NCBI RefSeq assembly: GCF_006385705.1
Contig: NZ_VFRQ01000008.1
Coordinates: forward strand, 1 to 64,000
Direction: 5' to 3'
Source of the DNA: Pontibacter mangrovi
GTDB lineage: Bacteria; Bacteroidota; Bacteroidia; Cytophagales; Hymenobacteraceae
DNA: 64,000 nt
The translations under genes and the position numbers were made by a program. The notes under the pieces were generated by a model. The model was given only the letters and a program-made list of their open reading frames with translations, did not search any database and was not told the DNA's origin. This document shows positions 43,386 to 53,044 of the stretch, piece after piece. Positions within the stretch are counted from its first letter, which is position 1, and the number at the start of each line of letters is the position of its first letter.

Positions 43386-43566
43386 GTGTCTTGCTTTTTT
43401 GAGTTTCCATACTAGATACGTCAGCTCTCGCACATTTGATATTGCCCCCCACGGCCTTAGCCTTTTTCAGTGCGGGCCAACTAATCCAGGCTCATACTTG
43501 TTATGCCTGCATAAAACGCCAGCTGGCTCAGGGCCAGGCCAGCGTCATACTTTACCAGCTACACTT

Positions 43567-45123
43567 ATGAAGCTCCTTAGCTCAAATAACTATAAAAAAG
43601 AATTCGTAACGGCTTTTCCCGGCGACGATAGCGGCAACCTGACACCCCGCCAGACACCGGGCGTGCTCTACAGCAAAGTCATCCCCACCCCTGTTGAAAA
43701 AGTAACGCTGCTGGCCTGGTCTGCGGAGTTGGCGCAGGAGCTCGGCATAGCAAACCCGGACGACGAGCTGAGCCTGGCTATACTTGGCGGCAACCACGTG
43801 ACCGATGCCATGTATCCTTATGCCGCCTGCTATGCCGGCCATCAGTTTGGCGGCTGGGCCGGTCAGTTGGGCGACGGTCGCGCCATAACCCTGGGCGAGT
43901 GGGAAACCCATAAAGGAAACTCCTGGGAACTGCAGCTGAAAGGAGCCGGACTTACCCCCTACTCCCGCCGCGCCGACGGCCGCGCCGTGCTGCGCTCCTC
44001 GGTGCGCGAGTACCTGATGAGCGAGGCCATGCACTACCTGGGCGTGCCCACCACGCGCGCGCTGAGCCTGGTAGCTACCGGCGAGCCTGTGCTGCGCGAC
44101 ATGTTCTACAACGGCAACGCGGCATTTGAGGCTGGCGCCATTGTGATGCGCGCGGCCCCGAGTTTTCTGCGTTTCGGCAATTTTGAGCTGTTGAACTCTC
44201 GCAAGGAAACCGACAACCTGCGCCAGCTTGTGGACTGGACCATCAGCCGCTATTACCCGCATATCCAGGGGGAGGATAAGATAATTTCCTTCTTTAAGGA
44301 AGTAGTAGAGCGCACCGCCCACCTGATGGTGGAGTGGCAGCGGGTAGGCTTTGTGCACGGCGTGATGAACACGGATAACATGTCCATACTTGGGCTTACG
44401 ATCGACTATGGCCCCTATTCATTCCTGGACGACTACGACCCGGATTTCACGCCTAACACCACCGATTTGCCCGGCAGGCGCTATGCCTTTGGTAAGCAGC
44501 CCAGCATCGCCTACTGGAACCTGGGTTGCCTGGCAGCGGCCCTGCTCCCCCTGGCCGATAAAGACGCGCTGGTAGCCGCCCTGGAAACGTTTAAGCAGCA
44601 ATACTGGCAAAAGTACTATGCCATGATGGGCACCAAACTCGGCCTGGACCAGGTTAGCCGCCTCGACACAGACTTGATCTTGCAGGTTGAGAAGACGCTG
44701 GCCACTCTCAAGCCAGACATGACGATTTTCTTCCAGCTCCTCATCGACCTGCCGCTGTACATGGGCAGTGCCGAAGAAGTGGCCGCTTATTTTAACGAGA
44801 GCCTGTATGAGGAGCTGACAGAAGCGCAAAGCGAGCAGCTTTATACACTGATTTCAGCATACCTGGAGCGGCTTAACAAGAACACCATCAAGCGGCAGGC
44901 TTCGCAGGAGTTGATGCGCAAAACAAACCCTCGGTTTATACTTCGCAACTACCTCCTGCACCAGGCCATCGAGCAGCTGAACGAAGGGAAAACAGAGCTT
45001 TTTGAGCAGCTGCAAGAGGCTCTGAAAGATCCTTACTCCACTAAGCATAACGCATTCTTTCAGAAGCGCCCAGAGTGGGCTACCCAGCAAGCTGGCTGCT
45101 CCATGCTGTCGTGCAGTTCGTGA
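43567..45123 (+). CDS. selO: SelO family protein AMPylator (YdiU)
   Basis: I start it at ATG 43567 (MKLLSSNNYKKEFVTAFPGD), as the frame upstream reads through non-coding sequence. The 518-residue pseudokinase has the SelO motifs GGWAGQLGDGRAITLGEW, LQLKGAGLTPYSRRADGRAV with LRSSVREYLMSEAM, GVMNTDNMSILGLTIDYGPY (N and D of the active site) and FLDDYDP. The C-terminus GCSMLSCSS carries the Cys that replaces selenocysteine of eukaryotic SelO. The enzyme transfers AMP to proteins during oxidative stress. Its last nine codons and terminator recur at 61026-61126, beyond the polysaccharide island. Confidence 0.96.
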   Translation: MKLLSSNNYKKEFVTAFPGDDSGNLTPRQTPGVLYSKVIPTPVEKVTLLAWSAELAQELGIANPDDELSLAILGGNHVTDAMYPYAACYAGHQFGGWAGQLGDGRAITLGEWETHKGNSWELQLKGAGLTPYSRRADGRAVLRSSVREYLMSEAMHYLGVPTTRALSLVATGEPVLRDMFYNGNAAFEAGAIVMRAAPSFLRFGNFELLNSRKETDNLRQLVDWTISRYYPHIQGEDKIISFFKEVVERTAHLMVEWQRVGFVHGVMNTDNMSILGLTIDYGPYSFLDDYDPDFTPNTTDLPGRRYAFGKQPSIAYWNLGCLAAALLPLADKDALVAALETFKQQYWQKYYAMMGTKLGLDQVSRLDTDLILQVEKTLATLKPDMTIFFQLLIDLPLYMGSAEEVAAYFNESLYEELTEAQSEQLYTLISAYLERLNKNTIKRQASQELMRKTNPRFILRNYLLHQAIEQLNEGKTELFEQLQEALKDPYSTKHNAFFQKRPEWATQQAGCSMLSCSS

Positions 45124-45185
45124 TCACGGCACATTTGAGTATAAAAGCCGCTGCAGGGTTTAAGCTGCAGCGGCTTTTATACTTA
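45085..45185 (+). repeat. direct repeat A at the left border of the polysaccharide island
   Basis: About 101 bases spanning the last 12 codons of selO, its stop and its terminator. It is 94% identical (6 differences) to 61026-61126 in the same orientation. Between them lie about 15.8 kb of AT-rich polysaccharide genes. The longest identical stretch (about 42 bases) covers GCTGCTCCATGCTGTCGTGC and what follows. Confidence 0.9.
45138..45183 (+). terminator. selO terminator
   Basis: A perfect 19-bp stem (45138-45156 and 45165-45183, core AAAAGCCGCTGCAG) with an 8-base loop lies 14 bases past the selO stop. The duplicate at 61079-61124 keeps the stem with one G-U pair. Confidence 0.85.
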
Positions 45186-45641
45186 GAATCATATGGCAAA
45201 TCAAACCAAACTATATTTCCTAACCTACAATATTTTAAACAGTTATGTAGCTTTTATTCCAGCAATAATTTCCACTCTTCATATCCATACGTTTACGATA
45301 CATTTTAAAACATCTGCAATTAAACCTTTATAGTGGGTAACAGGTCAAACTACCCTTCGTATTGTAAGTATACATTAATAATTTAGACTAAATCAATAAA
45401 TTGTTTTTTAAGGTTTAAAAATACAAGCTGTACGAAAGACAGGATTAGAGTTTATTCAAAGAAATAATTTGATAGAAAGTACTCTGTGAATTAAGTTTTA
45501 CCACACAATCTTATGTCCAGACATAAGCGCAACCCATTAAGATACAACACAGCATACCCAGGCCATCACCCTCATCGATTTATAAAGTGAGTAGTAGCTG
45601 CTCATAAATAGATTTTTACCTCCGCTCAACCCTTTTTTACT
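45186..45641. other. AT-rich leader before the polysaccharide genes
   Basis: About 455 bases, markedly AT-rich, without frames or named repeats. It must contain the main promoter for the plus-strand polysaccharide operon. I see a TAATTTG-like box near 45465 but no good -33 partner. Confidence 0.4.
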
Positions 45642-47951
45642 ATGCCAAGCTCAGAAAACAATATATTCTCATCCCTGCTGTACAAGTACCTGCCGTACTG
45701 GCCTTTGTTTGCTTTACTACTATTAATCTCATGCCTTGGTACTTGGGGTTACCTCCGCTATTTCGCCATTCCTTCTTATGAAACATCAGCTTCATTAATC
45801 ATCAAAGATGAAAACAAAGGGGTCAACGATGCTAAAATGACAGAGTCTATTGATGCTTTCACCTCAAACAAGATTGTGGAAAACGAAATTAAGGTTCTTT
45901 ACTCCCGCACATTGTTGAAAGAAGTTGTTGAAGATCTAAAGCTATATGCACCTGTGTTTGAAGAAGGGAAATTCAAAACTACATCAGCTTATATAACATC
46001 GCCTGTTCAAATAGAAGTTAAACACCCTGAGGCACTCAAGGAAACAGCAAAAGTGTACTTTCATTATAACAGGGCTAGCAAACAAGTAATTATCAACAAT
46101 GACGAATATTCAACAGGAAAATGGGTACAAACCCCATATGGTATTATAAGGTTCTCCCTGAACACTAGAAAGGAAGGCATAGCAAAGCATCCCCTTTATT
46201 TTTCGTTAATTAGACCAAAAAAAATCGTAGAGTCTTTAGAGAAAAACATCAAGATAGAAGCTGAAAACAAACTTTCCACAGTTGTAAATTTCACGCTCTA
46301 CGATCAAATCCCAGCTCGGGGTGAAGATATTTTGAATACCCTGATTTATACCTACAATAGCATAGCCATAAACGAAAGAAATAAACTTGCTGCTAACACG
46401 CTTGAATTTGTGGAAGACCGAATCAAACTTGTTGAAGAAGAGCTAAAGGACCTAGAAAATAAGGTGGTAAAGTATAAGTCATCAGAAGGAGTTGTTAATC
46501 TAAGTGAACAGGGCAAATTATATCTAGAAAGTGTAGAAGGCAGAGACCTAAAAATGAGTGATATTGATCTCCAATTGGCAGTTCTGGATAAAGTAGAAAA
46601 TTATGTTATTGCAAAAGAAAAAGCTAGAGGCATTGTACCATCTACCTTAGGCCTCAATGACGCCGTCTTATCCCAGCTTCTGCAGAAACTGTATAACGCT
46701 GAGATAGAGTACCAGAAACTAAGAAACACAACTGCTGAGAACAACCCCATGCTTCTTACGCTGGCTGAAGAAATCCAGAATGTTCGTCCTGGAATACTAG
46801 AAAATATTCAAAACCAACGAGAAGCTTTGCAAGCCAGCCGCTCAAAACTTGCCTCCACTAACAGACGATACCAGGCTGAGTTGAAGTTTATTCCAAAACA
46901 AGAGAAGGAGTTGATGGAAATTAGCAGACAACAGGCTATCAAAAACAATGCGTATAGCTTCCTTCTTCAGAAAAGAGAAGAAACAGTGCTTTCTTATGCT
47001 CCAAATGCTGGAGACAGCAGAGTTGTTGACATGGCTGAATCGTCATCGCTGCCTGTTAAACCCAGGCCGCTGTACTTTTATTTGATAGCAGTAGCACTGT
47101 CTTTTGCTTTGGGTATCGCTTTTGTTACAAGTAAAGATTTGTTTAACAGGAAGCTATTATTCAGATCAGAAATTGAGGCTAACACAAATACTCCTATTGT
47201 GGCAGAGCTTTCTTTAACAAAACGCAGGAAAGGTAAATCTTTTGTTGAGCCTGCCGAAACATCTATTTTAGAACAGTTCAGAAAGCTAAGGGTAACCCTT
47301 GGCTTGTACGGTCATCATAACAAGAAAAGAATTATGATCACCTCTAACATTCCAGGCGAAGGTAAAAGCTTTGTATGCTCTAACTTAGCTTACATTCTGG
47401 CGACATCGGGTCAGAATGTAGTACTAGTAGATTTCGATCTTAGAAATCCCAATGCCTCTGTTCTCTTTGACATGTACAAGCAGGAGGGGGTAACCGAGTT
47501 TCTGCTTTGTAAGTCAACACCTGAGGCAATAGTCAAAGAAACAGGTTTTCCTAATTTAAGAATAGTACCAGCCGGCATTGCTATAGGTGACTACACAGAC
47601 TTTATGTTAAATGGGAAATTTAGTGCACTTCTGGATTCTTTGGAAAAAGATTTCGAATATATAATAATAGATACACCTCCTGTGGACTTGGTTACTGATG
47701 CTTATTTAATTTCTAAGCATTGTGACATAACCCTTCTAGTGATGAGGCACGCCTATACTCCTAAAAACCTGGTGCAAGACCTGTCTCAAAACCATGTATT
47801 ACAATCTCTAAAAAATGTTGCGATTGTCTTCAATGGCGTTAGGCCAAGGGGCTTTGTTAGAGGCCAGTACGGTTATGGTTATGGCTACGGAAATGTTAGT
47901 ATGTATGATGACAGGACTTATCATGCACGAAGGGTAAAAGCAAGAGCATAA
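45642..47951 (+). CDS. Wzc-type polysaccharide co-polymerase / tyrosine autokinase
   Basis: The 769-residue protein has an N-terminal membrane helix (LFALLLLISCLGTWGYLRYF) and the Wzz domain (SYETSASLIIKDENKGVNDA). A long coiled coil covers about 230-450, with the second helix (PLYFYLIAVALSFALGIAFV) near 480. The BY-kinase domain follows: Walker A' TSNIPGEGKSFVCSNLA, Walker A' second motif VVLVDFDLRNP, and Walker B IIIDTPPVDLVTDAYL. It ends in a Tyr-rich cluster (YGYGYGYGNVSMYDDRTYHA) for autophosphorylation. It controls chain length and export of the polymer. No Wza outer-membrane exporter is encoded next to it, which is unusual. Confidence 0.95.
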   Translation: MPSSENNIFSSLLYKYLPYWPLFALLLLISCLGTWGYLRYFAIPSYETSASLIIKDENKGVNDAKMTESIDAFTSNKIVENEIKVLYSRTLLKEVVEDLKLYAPVFEEGKFKTTSAYITSPVQIEVKHPEALKETAKVYFHYNRASKQVIINNDEYSTGKWVQTPYGIIRFSLNTRKEGIAKHPLYFSLIRPKKIVESLEKNIKIEAENKLSTVVNFTLYDQIPARGEDILNTLIYTYNSIAINERNKLAANTLEFVEDRIKLVEEELKDLENKVVKYKSSEGVVNLSEQGKLYLESVEGRDLKMSDIDLQLAVLDKVENYVIAKEKARGIVPSTLGLNDAVLSQLLQKLYNAEIEYQKLRNTTAENNPMLLTLAEEIQNVRPGILENIQNQREALQASRSKLASTNRRYQAELKFIPKQEKELMEISRQQAIKNNAYSFLLQKREETVLSYAPNAGDSRVVDMAESSSLPVKPRPLYFYLIAVALSFALGIAFVTSKDLFNRKLLFRSEIEANTNTPIVAELSLTKRRKGKSFVEPAETSILEQFRKLRVTLGLYGHHNKKRIMITSNIPGEGKSFVCSNLAYILATSGQNVVLVDFDLRNPNASVLFDMYKQEGVTEFLLCKSTPEAIVKETGFPNLRIVPAGIAIGDYTDFMLNGKFSALLDSLEKDFEYIIIDTPPVDLVTDAYLISKHCDITLLVMRHAYTPKNLVQDLSQNHVLQSLKNVAIVFNGVRPRGFVRGQYGYGYGYGNVSMYDDRTYHARRVKARA

Positions 47952-48179
47952 AGCTACTCCTTTATAATAGAAAACGACACCCTCGTTTACTTCTAACCTG
48001 GTACAAAGTATCTTACTTCCCCCAACTATGCTACGCTTTTCAGGAGGGCTGACTTCCTGTTGAGCAAGAAAATTAATTCTTAATCATCCAGTCCCGCTTA
48101 CTGAATGTAACTGAGGTAGGCGAAGCCTTACCATAAGGTATTAAAAAGCAAAGAGTGATAAACATAACCTTATCTCCAA

Positions 48180-49571
48180 ATGCAGGATAGAACTTTCAAT
48201 ACAGCATTAGAAATAGGGAGAGCAGAACCTGAGCTTAAACATGATGTTTCTTATGATCTTCTCCTGAGCACTATAGACGCATTTTTAGCTAATCAAAACA
48301 TCTGCTATGCCATAAAAGAGATGTCTAAAAACTCCGCCGAAGAACAACGGGAAAAATGCATCGACCTGTTCGTTGCGTGCGGAGACTACAAGAAAGTTAT
48401 CAATGGCTTTGGCAGTATATGTACAAGTATAAAATTCTATACGATACATGAAAACAACCTCTCGAGATCAGCGTCACAGTTCGTGCTGGTTTACCAAAAG
48501 CTTAATGATAATAGGTTTACTGCAGTTAAGCTATGCATATACAGTAGCTACAAGATCAATAATTGGCTATACTTCTCCTCGGAAGAATTGTTAAAGACAC
48601 GAGTGTATTCGACAAGTAAAAATTACTGGACGTTGAATTACTCTAATAGTTTCATTTATACCCTGTCAAAGGCTATTGAAAACAAGCACGCAGAAGAAGA
48701 GCAATTCCAAGATCTTTGTGAGTGCTGCAAGAGGGCCAGTAACGGTATTAAGTCTCATCTAAGGAGATTCTTATGTGACGACAGCATCAACATGTTAATA
48801 AATGCCCTAAATAGCCAGAGCTCAGACTGTCTAAACGATAACGTGGAACTGTTATCAAAAAACTTAAGGAATACTGACGGGAACAAAATCAGTGATTTTT
48901 TGCCTAAAAGTATAGACTTAGTAAGATCCATCTTAAAACCTCCTGGTTTAGTTGTGGGCATACTGGGGAGAGATGGCTCCGGAAAGAGCACCTTTGTTAA
49001 CGAGATCACCAAAACCTTAGGAGGCTGCTTTAGCAACACCATAACTTTTAAAAGACACCCAAAGATCTTTTACAAAGAGTTGATTTTTAAGAAGGGAGAA
49101 GACTATCACTTTTCTAAACCCCATCTATACAAAGAAAGAGGCTACATGGCTTCATTCCTGAAGCTAAACCTCCTCCTTGTTGAGTTTCTAGTAGGTTATT
49201 GGCTAAAGGTGTTTCCGTTAAAAAGGAAAGCCTTTCTGATACTTTATGACCGCTATTTCATAGATGTTCTGGCAGACCCTCTCCGCTATAGAATTAAAGG
49301 CAACAAACTATTCATCAAGATGATTCACTACATCCTTCCACAGCCGGATATATGGATCATATTAGACTTATCAACAGAGGTTTTGATGCAACGAAAGCAA
49401 GAACTCACTTTTGAGATGTCCGAAAAGCTTAGGCAGGAATACCTGAACCTTCAAAAAATCCTTCCTAACTGTATGGTAGTTAGCAATGAAAAAGAACTGC
49501 AAAAGACTGTTGATAATGCTACAGCGCATATTTTGTATACCATGAGGCGAAAGCTTCTAAATATCAGCTAA
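48180..49571 (+). CDS. nucleotidyltransferase-like / thymidylate-kinase-like fusion protein
   Basis: This 463-residue protein has a C-terminal P-loop kinase domain: LGRDGSGKSTF (about 262-272), and DRYFIDVLADPLRYR, the 'DR(Y/F)..D' motif of the thymidylate-kinase family, near 360. The N-terminal 250 residues have no named motif but contain NWLYFSSEELLKTRVYSTSK and FIYTLSKAIEN, which recall the nucleotidyltransferase-like domains that accompany such kinases in polysaccharide loci. The substrate is unknown; similar proteins occur in LPS and capsule clusters. It is followed within 10 bases by the first LicD gene. Confidence 0.72.
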   Translation: MQDRTFNTALEIGRAEPELKHDVSYDLLLSTIDAFLANQNICYAIKEMSKNSAEEQREKCIDLFVACGDYKKVINGFGSICTSIKFYTIHENNLSRSASQFVLVYQKLNDNRFTAVKLCIYSSYKINNWLYFSSEELLKTRVYSTSKNYWTLNYSNSFIYTLSKAIENKHAEEEQFQDLCECCKRASNGIKSHLRRFLCDDSINMLINALNSQSSDCLNDNVELLSKNLRNTDGNKISDFLPKSIDLVRSILKPPGLVVGILGRDGSGKSTFVNEITKTLGGCFSNTITFKRHPKIFYKELIFKKGEDYHFSKPHLYKERGYMASFLKLNLLLVEFLVGYWLKVFPLKRKAFLILYDRYFIDVLADPLRYRIKGNKLFIKMIHYILPQPDIWIILDLSTEVLMQRKQELTFEMSEKLRQEYLNLQKILPNCMVVSNEKELQKTVDNATAHILYTMRRKLLNIS

Positions 49572-49580
49572 TGAATTGTT

Positions 49581-50429
49581 ATGGATATACGCCAGATGTT
49601 CCCGGATGAAAGAGGAAAGCCTACTACACGCCTAAAGCAGTGCCATGCAGTTTTGTTCAGGATGTTCAGAATATTCGATTTTTTATGCAAGAAACATAAC
49701 ATTGAATATTTTTTATGTAGTGGCACATTAAAGGCTGCTGTACTTTACAAAGGATTTAAGCCTTGGGATGACGACTTTGATGTGGGCATGACACGGGAAA
49801 ACTTTGAAAAGTTTGAGCAGTACGCTGTTCCGGAGCTTCCTGATGACATCTTCTTTCAGACCCCCGAAACAGATGCCTTCTACCCTGCTTGCCATGTGGT
49901 CGAAGCTAAATTGAGAGACAAGTACAGCAGCTATGTACAAGGAGATACCCTGGTCAAATGGCATAATGGTTTGATGCTGGACCTATTGGTTTTTGACCGT
50001 GCTTTCTTGCCACACAATATATTCATTTTTCTTCAGAACAGAGTCCTAAGGGTTTTTCTGAAACACAAGGGCAACAAAGCAAGAGCCAGGGTACTTAAAT
50101 GGATTGCAGAGCACACACCTTTTCAGTTAGTATATGCAAGCAGTTACATCAGCGTGCTCAAGACACTGATGAGGGGGAACAACTATTTTAGAGAAAAAGA
50201 GATTTCGGATTTGGTAAAGACACAGTTCGAGGATATGGAGGTTTCAATTCCCAAAGGTTGGGACAGCTACTTAAAAAGGCGATACGGCAATTATAAGCAA
50301 GTCCCACCACCCGAACAGCAAAACGGCCATCATGGCATAGACATCCCTGCTCCTTTTACTCCATGCAGCCACTCCAAGGTTCTCTTATGGAAGGAGGAAG
50401 ATAAACAAGGAGCTCAAATCTCAAAATAA
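49581..50429 (+). CDS. LicD-family phosphotransferase, first copy
   Basis: This 282-residue protein has the LicD pattern: EYFLCSGTLKAAVLYKGFKP followed by WDDDFDVGMTRENFEKF, where the DDDxD acidic cluster binds metal. VEAKLRDKYSSY and WHNGLMLDLLVFD follow. LicD proteins move phosphorylcholine, or other CDP-activated alcohol phosphates, onto glycans. The usual 'GTLLGAIRHKGFIPWDDD' is changed to GTLKAAVLYKGFKPWDDD, unlike the second copy, so it may differ in acceptor. It lies 9 bases after the kinase-like gene and 12 bases before the cytidylyltransferase fusion gene. Confidence 0.9.
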   Translation: MDIRQMFPDERGKPTTRLKQCHAVLFRMFRIFDFLCKKHNIEYFLCSGTLKAAVLYKGFKPWDDDFDVGMTRENFEKFEQYAVPELPDDIFFQTPETDAFYPACHVVEAKLRDKYSSYVQGDTLVKWHNGLMLDLLVFDRAFLPHNIFIFLQNRVLRVFLKHKGNKARARVLKWIAEHTPFQLVYASSYISVLKTLMRGNNYFREKEISDLVKTQFEDMEVSIPKGWDSYLKRRYGNYKQVPPPEQQNGHHGIDIPAPFTPCSHSKVLLWKEEDKQGAQISK

Positions 50430-50441
50430 AGCACAGCTGAA

Positions 50442-51944
50442 ATGTATAAGAATGTATATGTTATCGGAGTCTTTGACCTGTTTCATAAAGGCCATTTAGA
50501 GCTGCTCAGAAAGGCTAAATTATTAGGTCATAAGCTAATAGTAGCAGTTAACGGCGACGATATGGTCTCAGAATATAAAAGGACACCTCTTTATTCGGAA
50601 GAAGATCGTTTGGAGATCATCCGGAACTGCAAATACGTGGACGAGGCTTTCATTATCCGAGGGTATGACAACAAGGAATACCTGGAAAAATATAACATTG
50701 ATGCTATTGTACATGGTGATGATTGGGAAAAAGGCAGTTATTTGGAACAGATTCGGGTAACTGAAGAGTACCTGTTTACCCATAACATTGATATAGTCTT
50801 AGTTCCATATACAAATGGAGTAAGTACATCAGGTTTAATTAAGCATATAAAGGAGACAAGGGACTGTCATAATGTTTCAGTCCAACTGCCAAGCATTTTT
50901 CAAGTAAATGAAGGAAACGTTACTAAGATCTCAAACATCCTTCAACAGAATAACTATACTTTTAAGAATATTGCCATTGTTTCTGGTAATAGCACTTCTT
51001 ATAAATATGCTGAACTTATTTTGAACTCAATGCAGGCATGTAGCTATATAGTTCAGAAAAGTGACGATGCCACAGTTGAGGCTCTAAGGGAGTTCTGTTT
51101 GAGCAAAAAAATAGATTTACTAGTTGGTGTAGGAGGAGGCTCTATACTTGATGTTGTGAAAAGAGTAAGCCTTTTAGCCAACATCGAGAATTTACTCGTG
51201 CCTACTATTATATCAAATGACGGTTTGGTTTCACCTATCTCTGTTATTAAAGACCAAAACGATCAGACAGTGAGTTTGCCCGGCAGAACACCATTTGGTG
51301 TGGTGGTGGATATGGACATCATCCGCAATGCTCCTTTTAAATTCTTACAAGCTGCTGCCGGAGACATTTTGTCAAACATTTCGGCTACTAACGACTGGAG
51401 CTTATCTTTTAAACACAAAGGTGAACCAATCAATGACCTTGCATTCATGCTTTCAAGGAGTGCAGCCTATGCTCTTATCCATCATGAGTCAAAAGACTTA
51501 AAGAACAGAAATTTCCTTAAACAGGTTATTTACTGCCAGATCAGTTCCGGTCTTTCTATGGCACTTGCAGGAACAAGCCGCCCCTGTAGTGGAAGTGAAC
51601 ATTTATTAAGTCATGCCATAGATTTTCACTCTCTGTCAGAGAAAACTCTTCATGGGTATCAGGTTGGCTCCATCAGTATATTTTGCCTGTACCTACAGAA
51701 AAGGTTAGATGCCAAATGCATTAATTATGCCCAAGAACTTAATATACCACTTGCATTTCACAATCTAAGCGACGATTTAAGTAGAAATTTATCAATGATC
51801 TACGAAACATCTGGCAAAATGCGTCCTGGCAGGTATACAGTTTTGGACACCATCAAGGGAATAAAGTTTGAAGATGTGTACAGTGAGTTCCTGTTCTTTT
51901 TGGAGCGGTTTAAAGTACAAAACACATTCTATCAGTATCAGTAG
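50442..51944 (+). CDS. fused CTP:glycerol-phosphate cytidylyltransferase and glycerol-1-phosphate dehydrogenase
   Basis: Residues 1-135 are a TagD-like cytidylyltransferase: GVFDLFHKGHLELLRKAK with the HxGH nucleotide site, and NGVSTSGLIKHI, matching the 'GISTT' motif. Residues about 160-500 are an iron/zinc-type sn-glycerol-1-phosphate dehydrogenase (AraM/EgsA family): LVGVGGGSILDVVKR near 228 binds NAD(P), and the metal ligands are Asp in AAAGDILSNISATNDW (about 307), His in CSGSEHLLSHAIDF (about 385) and His in LHGYQVG (about 403). The fusion should make glycerol-1-phosphate from dihydroxyacetone phosphate and then CDP-glycerol. It sits between two LicD genes. The stereochemistry (glycerol-1-P instead of glycerol-3-P) is inferred from the family. 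Confidence 0.85.
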   Translation: MYKNVYVIGVFDLFHKGHLELLRKAKLLGHKLIVAVNGDDMVSEYKRTPLYSEEDRLEIIRNCKYVDEAFIIRGYDNKEYLEKYNIDAIVHGDDWEKGSYLEQIRVTEEYLFTHNIDIVLVPYTNGVSTSGLIKHIKETRDCHNVSVQLPSIFQVNEGNVTKISNILQQNNYTFKNIAIVSGNSTSYKYAELILNSMQACSYIVQKSDDATVEALREFCLSKKIDLLVGVGGGSILDVVKRVSLLANIENLLVPTIISNDGLVSPISVIKDQNDQTVSLPGRTPFGVVVDMDIIRNAPFKFLQAAAGDILSNISATNDWSLSFKHKGEPINDLAFMLSRSAAYALIHHESKDLKNRNFLKQVIYCQISSGLSMALAGTSRPCSGSEHLLSHAIDFHSLSEKTLHGYQVGSISIFCLYLQKRLDAKCINYAQELNIPLAFHNLSDDLSRNLSMIYETSGKMRPGRYTVLDTIKGIKFEDVYSEFLFFLERFKVQNTFYQYQ

Positions 51945-52046
51945 CACCGAAGCTGCTCCACTTGCAGAACTGTTTTATCATAACTCCCAGTACAGGCAGG
52001 TACTGAATACTAGAAATGATTTCCGTTAACATTTTACCGGTAAAAC

Positions 52047-52937
52047 ATGGACTTTAATCAATTATTCCCAGACAACAGAGAGTACGGAGAGACTTTGACA
52101 AGGCAGTGCCAACTTGTTATGTTGCGTATGCTTAAAATTCTGGATTACTTGTGCCAAAAGCATCAAATAGAGTATTTCTTATACGGAGGTACACTTATAG
52201 GAGCCATTCGCCATCAAGGCTTTATTCCTTGGGATGATGACCTGGATGTGGGTATGACGCGAGAGAACTATGAAAGGTTTGTACAGTACGCCGTACCTGA
52301 GTTGCCTCACGACATCTTCTTCCAGAGCGATGAAACCGACCCTAATTTCCCGGCCTGCCACAGTATAGAGGCAAAGTTAAGAGATAAATACAGCCGTTAT
52401 AATGGTAAACCCAAGGTATGGCATAATGGATTACAAGTAGATATTTCAGTGTACGATAAAGTATACCTGCCTCACAACTTCTTTATATTAATAATGAATC
52501 GCCTCTTGATTTTATTGTTCAGACGAAGAGGAAACAAGAAGAAGGTAGAGTTTCTAAAGCTAATTTCTAGGCACTCACCTGTACCACTGGTCTACTCTAG
52601 TGGCTTTATCAATGGTTTTAAAGTGATGTTTAGACTTGGCACAAATTACTTCCGGCCGCAAGAGATATCAAGTTTGGTAAAAGCAAAGTTTGAGGATGTT
52701 GACTCCTGGGTACCGATAGGTTATGACTCTTACTTAAAGAGACGCTACGGTAACTATATGCAGTTGCCTCCTGCATACAAACAAAAAGGGCATCACAGCA
52801 CAAATAACATTTTGCAATACTTTTCTCCTGATGACCCAAAGGAAGTCTTAGATATTGATAAGCCGGACCCTTTTACACCTTGCAATCATAAGGAGGTACT
52901 TCAATGGAAGAAGAGGCAGGTTTATACCACCAGTTAA
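52047..52937 (+). CDS. LicD-family phosphotransferase, second copy
   Basis: The 296-residue protein is a close paralog of 49581-50429. It keeps the canonical motif GGTLIGAIRHQGFIPWDDDL and DVGMTRENYE, then IEAKLRDKYSRY and WHNGLQVDISVYDK, and a similar C-terminus with YDSYLKRRYGNYMQLPP. It has an extra segment around residue 255-275 (NNILQYFSPDDPKEVLDIDK). It probably transfers a CDP-activated alcohol phosphate (CDP-glycerol by context) onto the glycan. Confidence 0.9.
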   Translation: MDFNQLFPDNREYGETLTRQCQLVMLRMLKILDYLCQKHQIEYFLYGGTLIGAIRHQGFIPWDDDLDVGMTRENYERFVQYAVPELPHDIFFQSDETDPNFPACHSIEAKLRDKYSRYNGKPKVWHNGLQVDISVYDKVYLPHNFFILIMNRLLILLFRRRGNKKKVEFLKLISRHSPVPLVYSSGFINGFKVMFRLGTNYFRPQEISSLVKAKFEDVDSWVPIGYDSYLKRRYGNYMQLPPAYKQKGHHSTNNILQYFSPDDPKEVLDIDKPDPFTPCNHKEVLQWKKRQVYTTS

Positions 52938-53044
52938 TTCATCATCGATTTCTAATGAATATAACTTTCCCTCAAGCCCGACTCAGTCTGAATTATGGGC
53001 GCGTACAGACAGTTAATTGAACTATAGCCAATGTGTTGTGCTAT

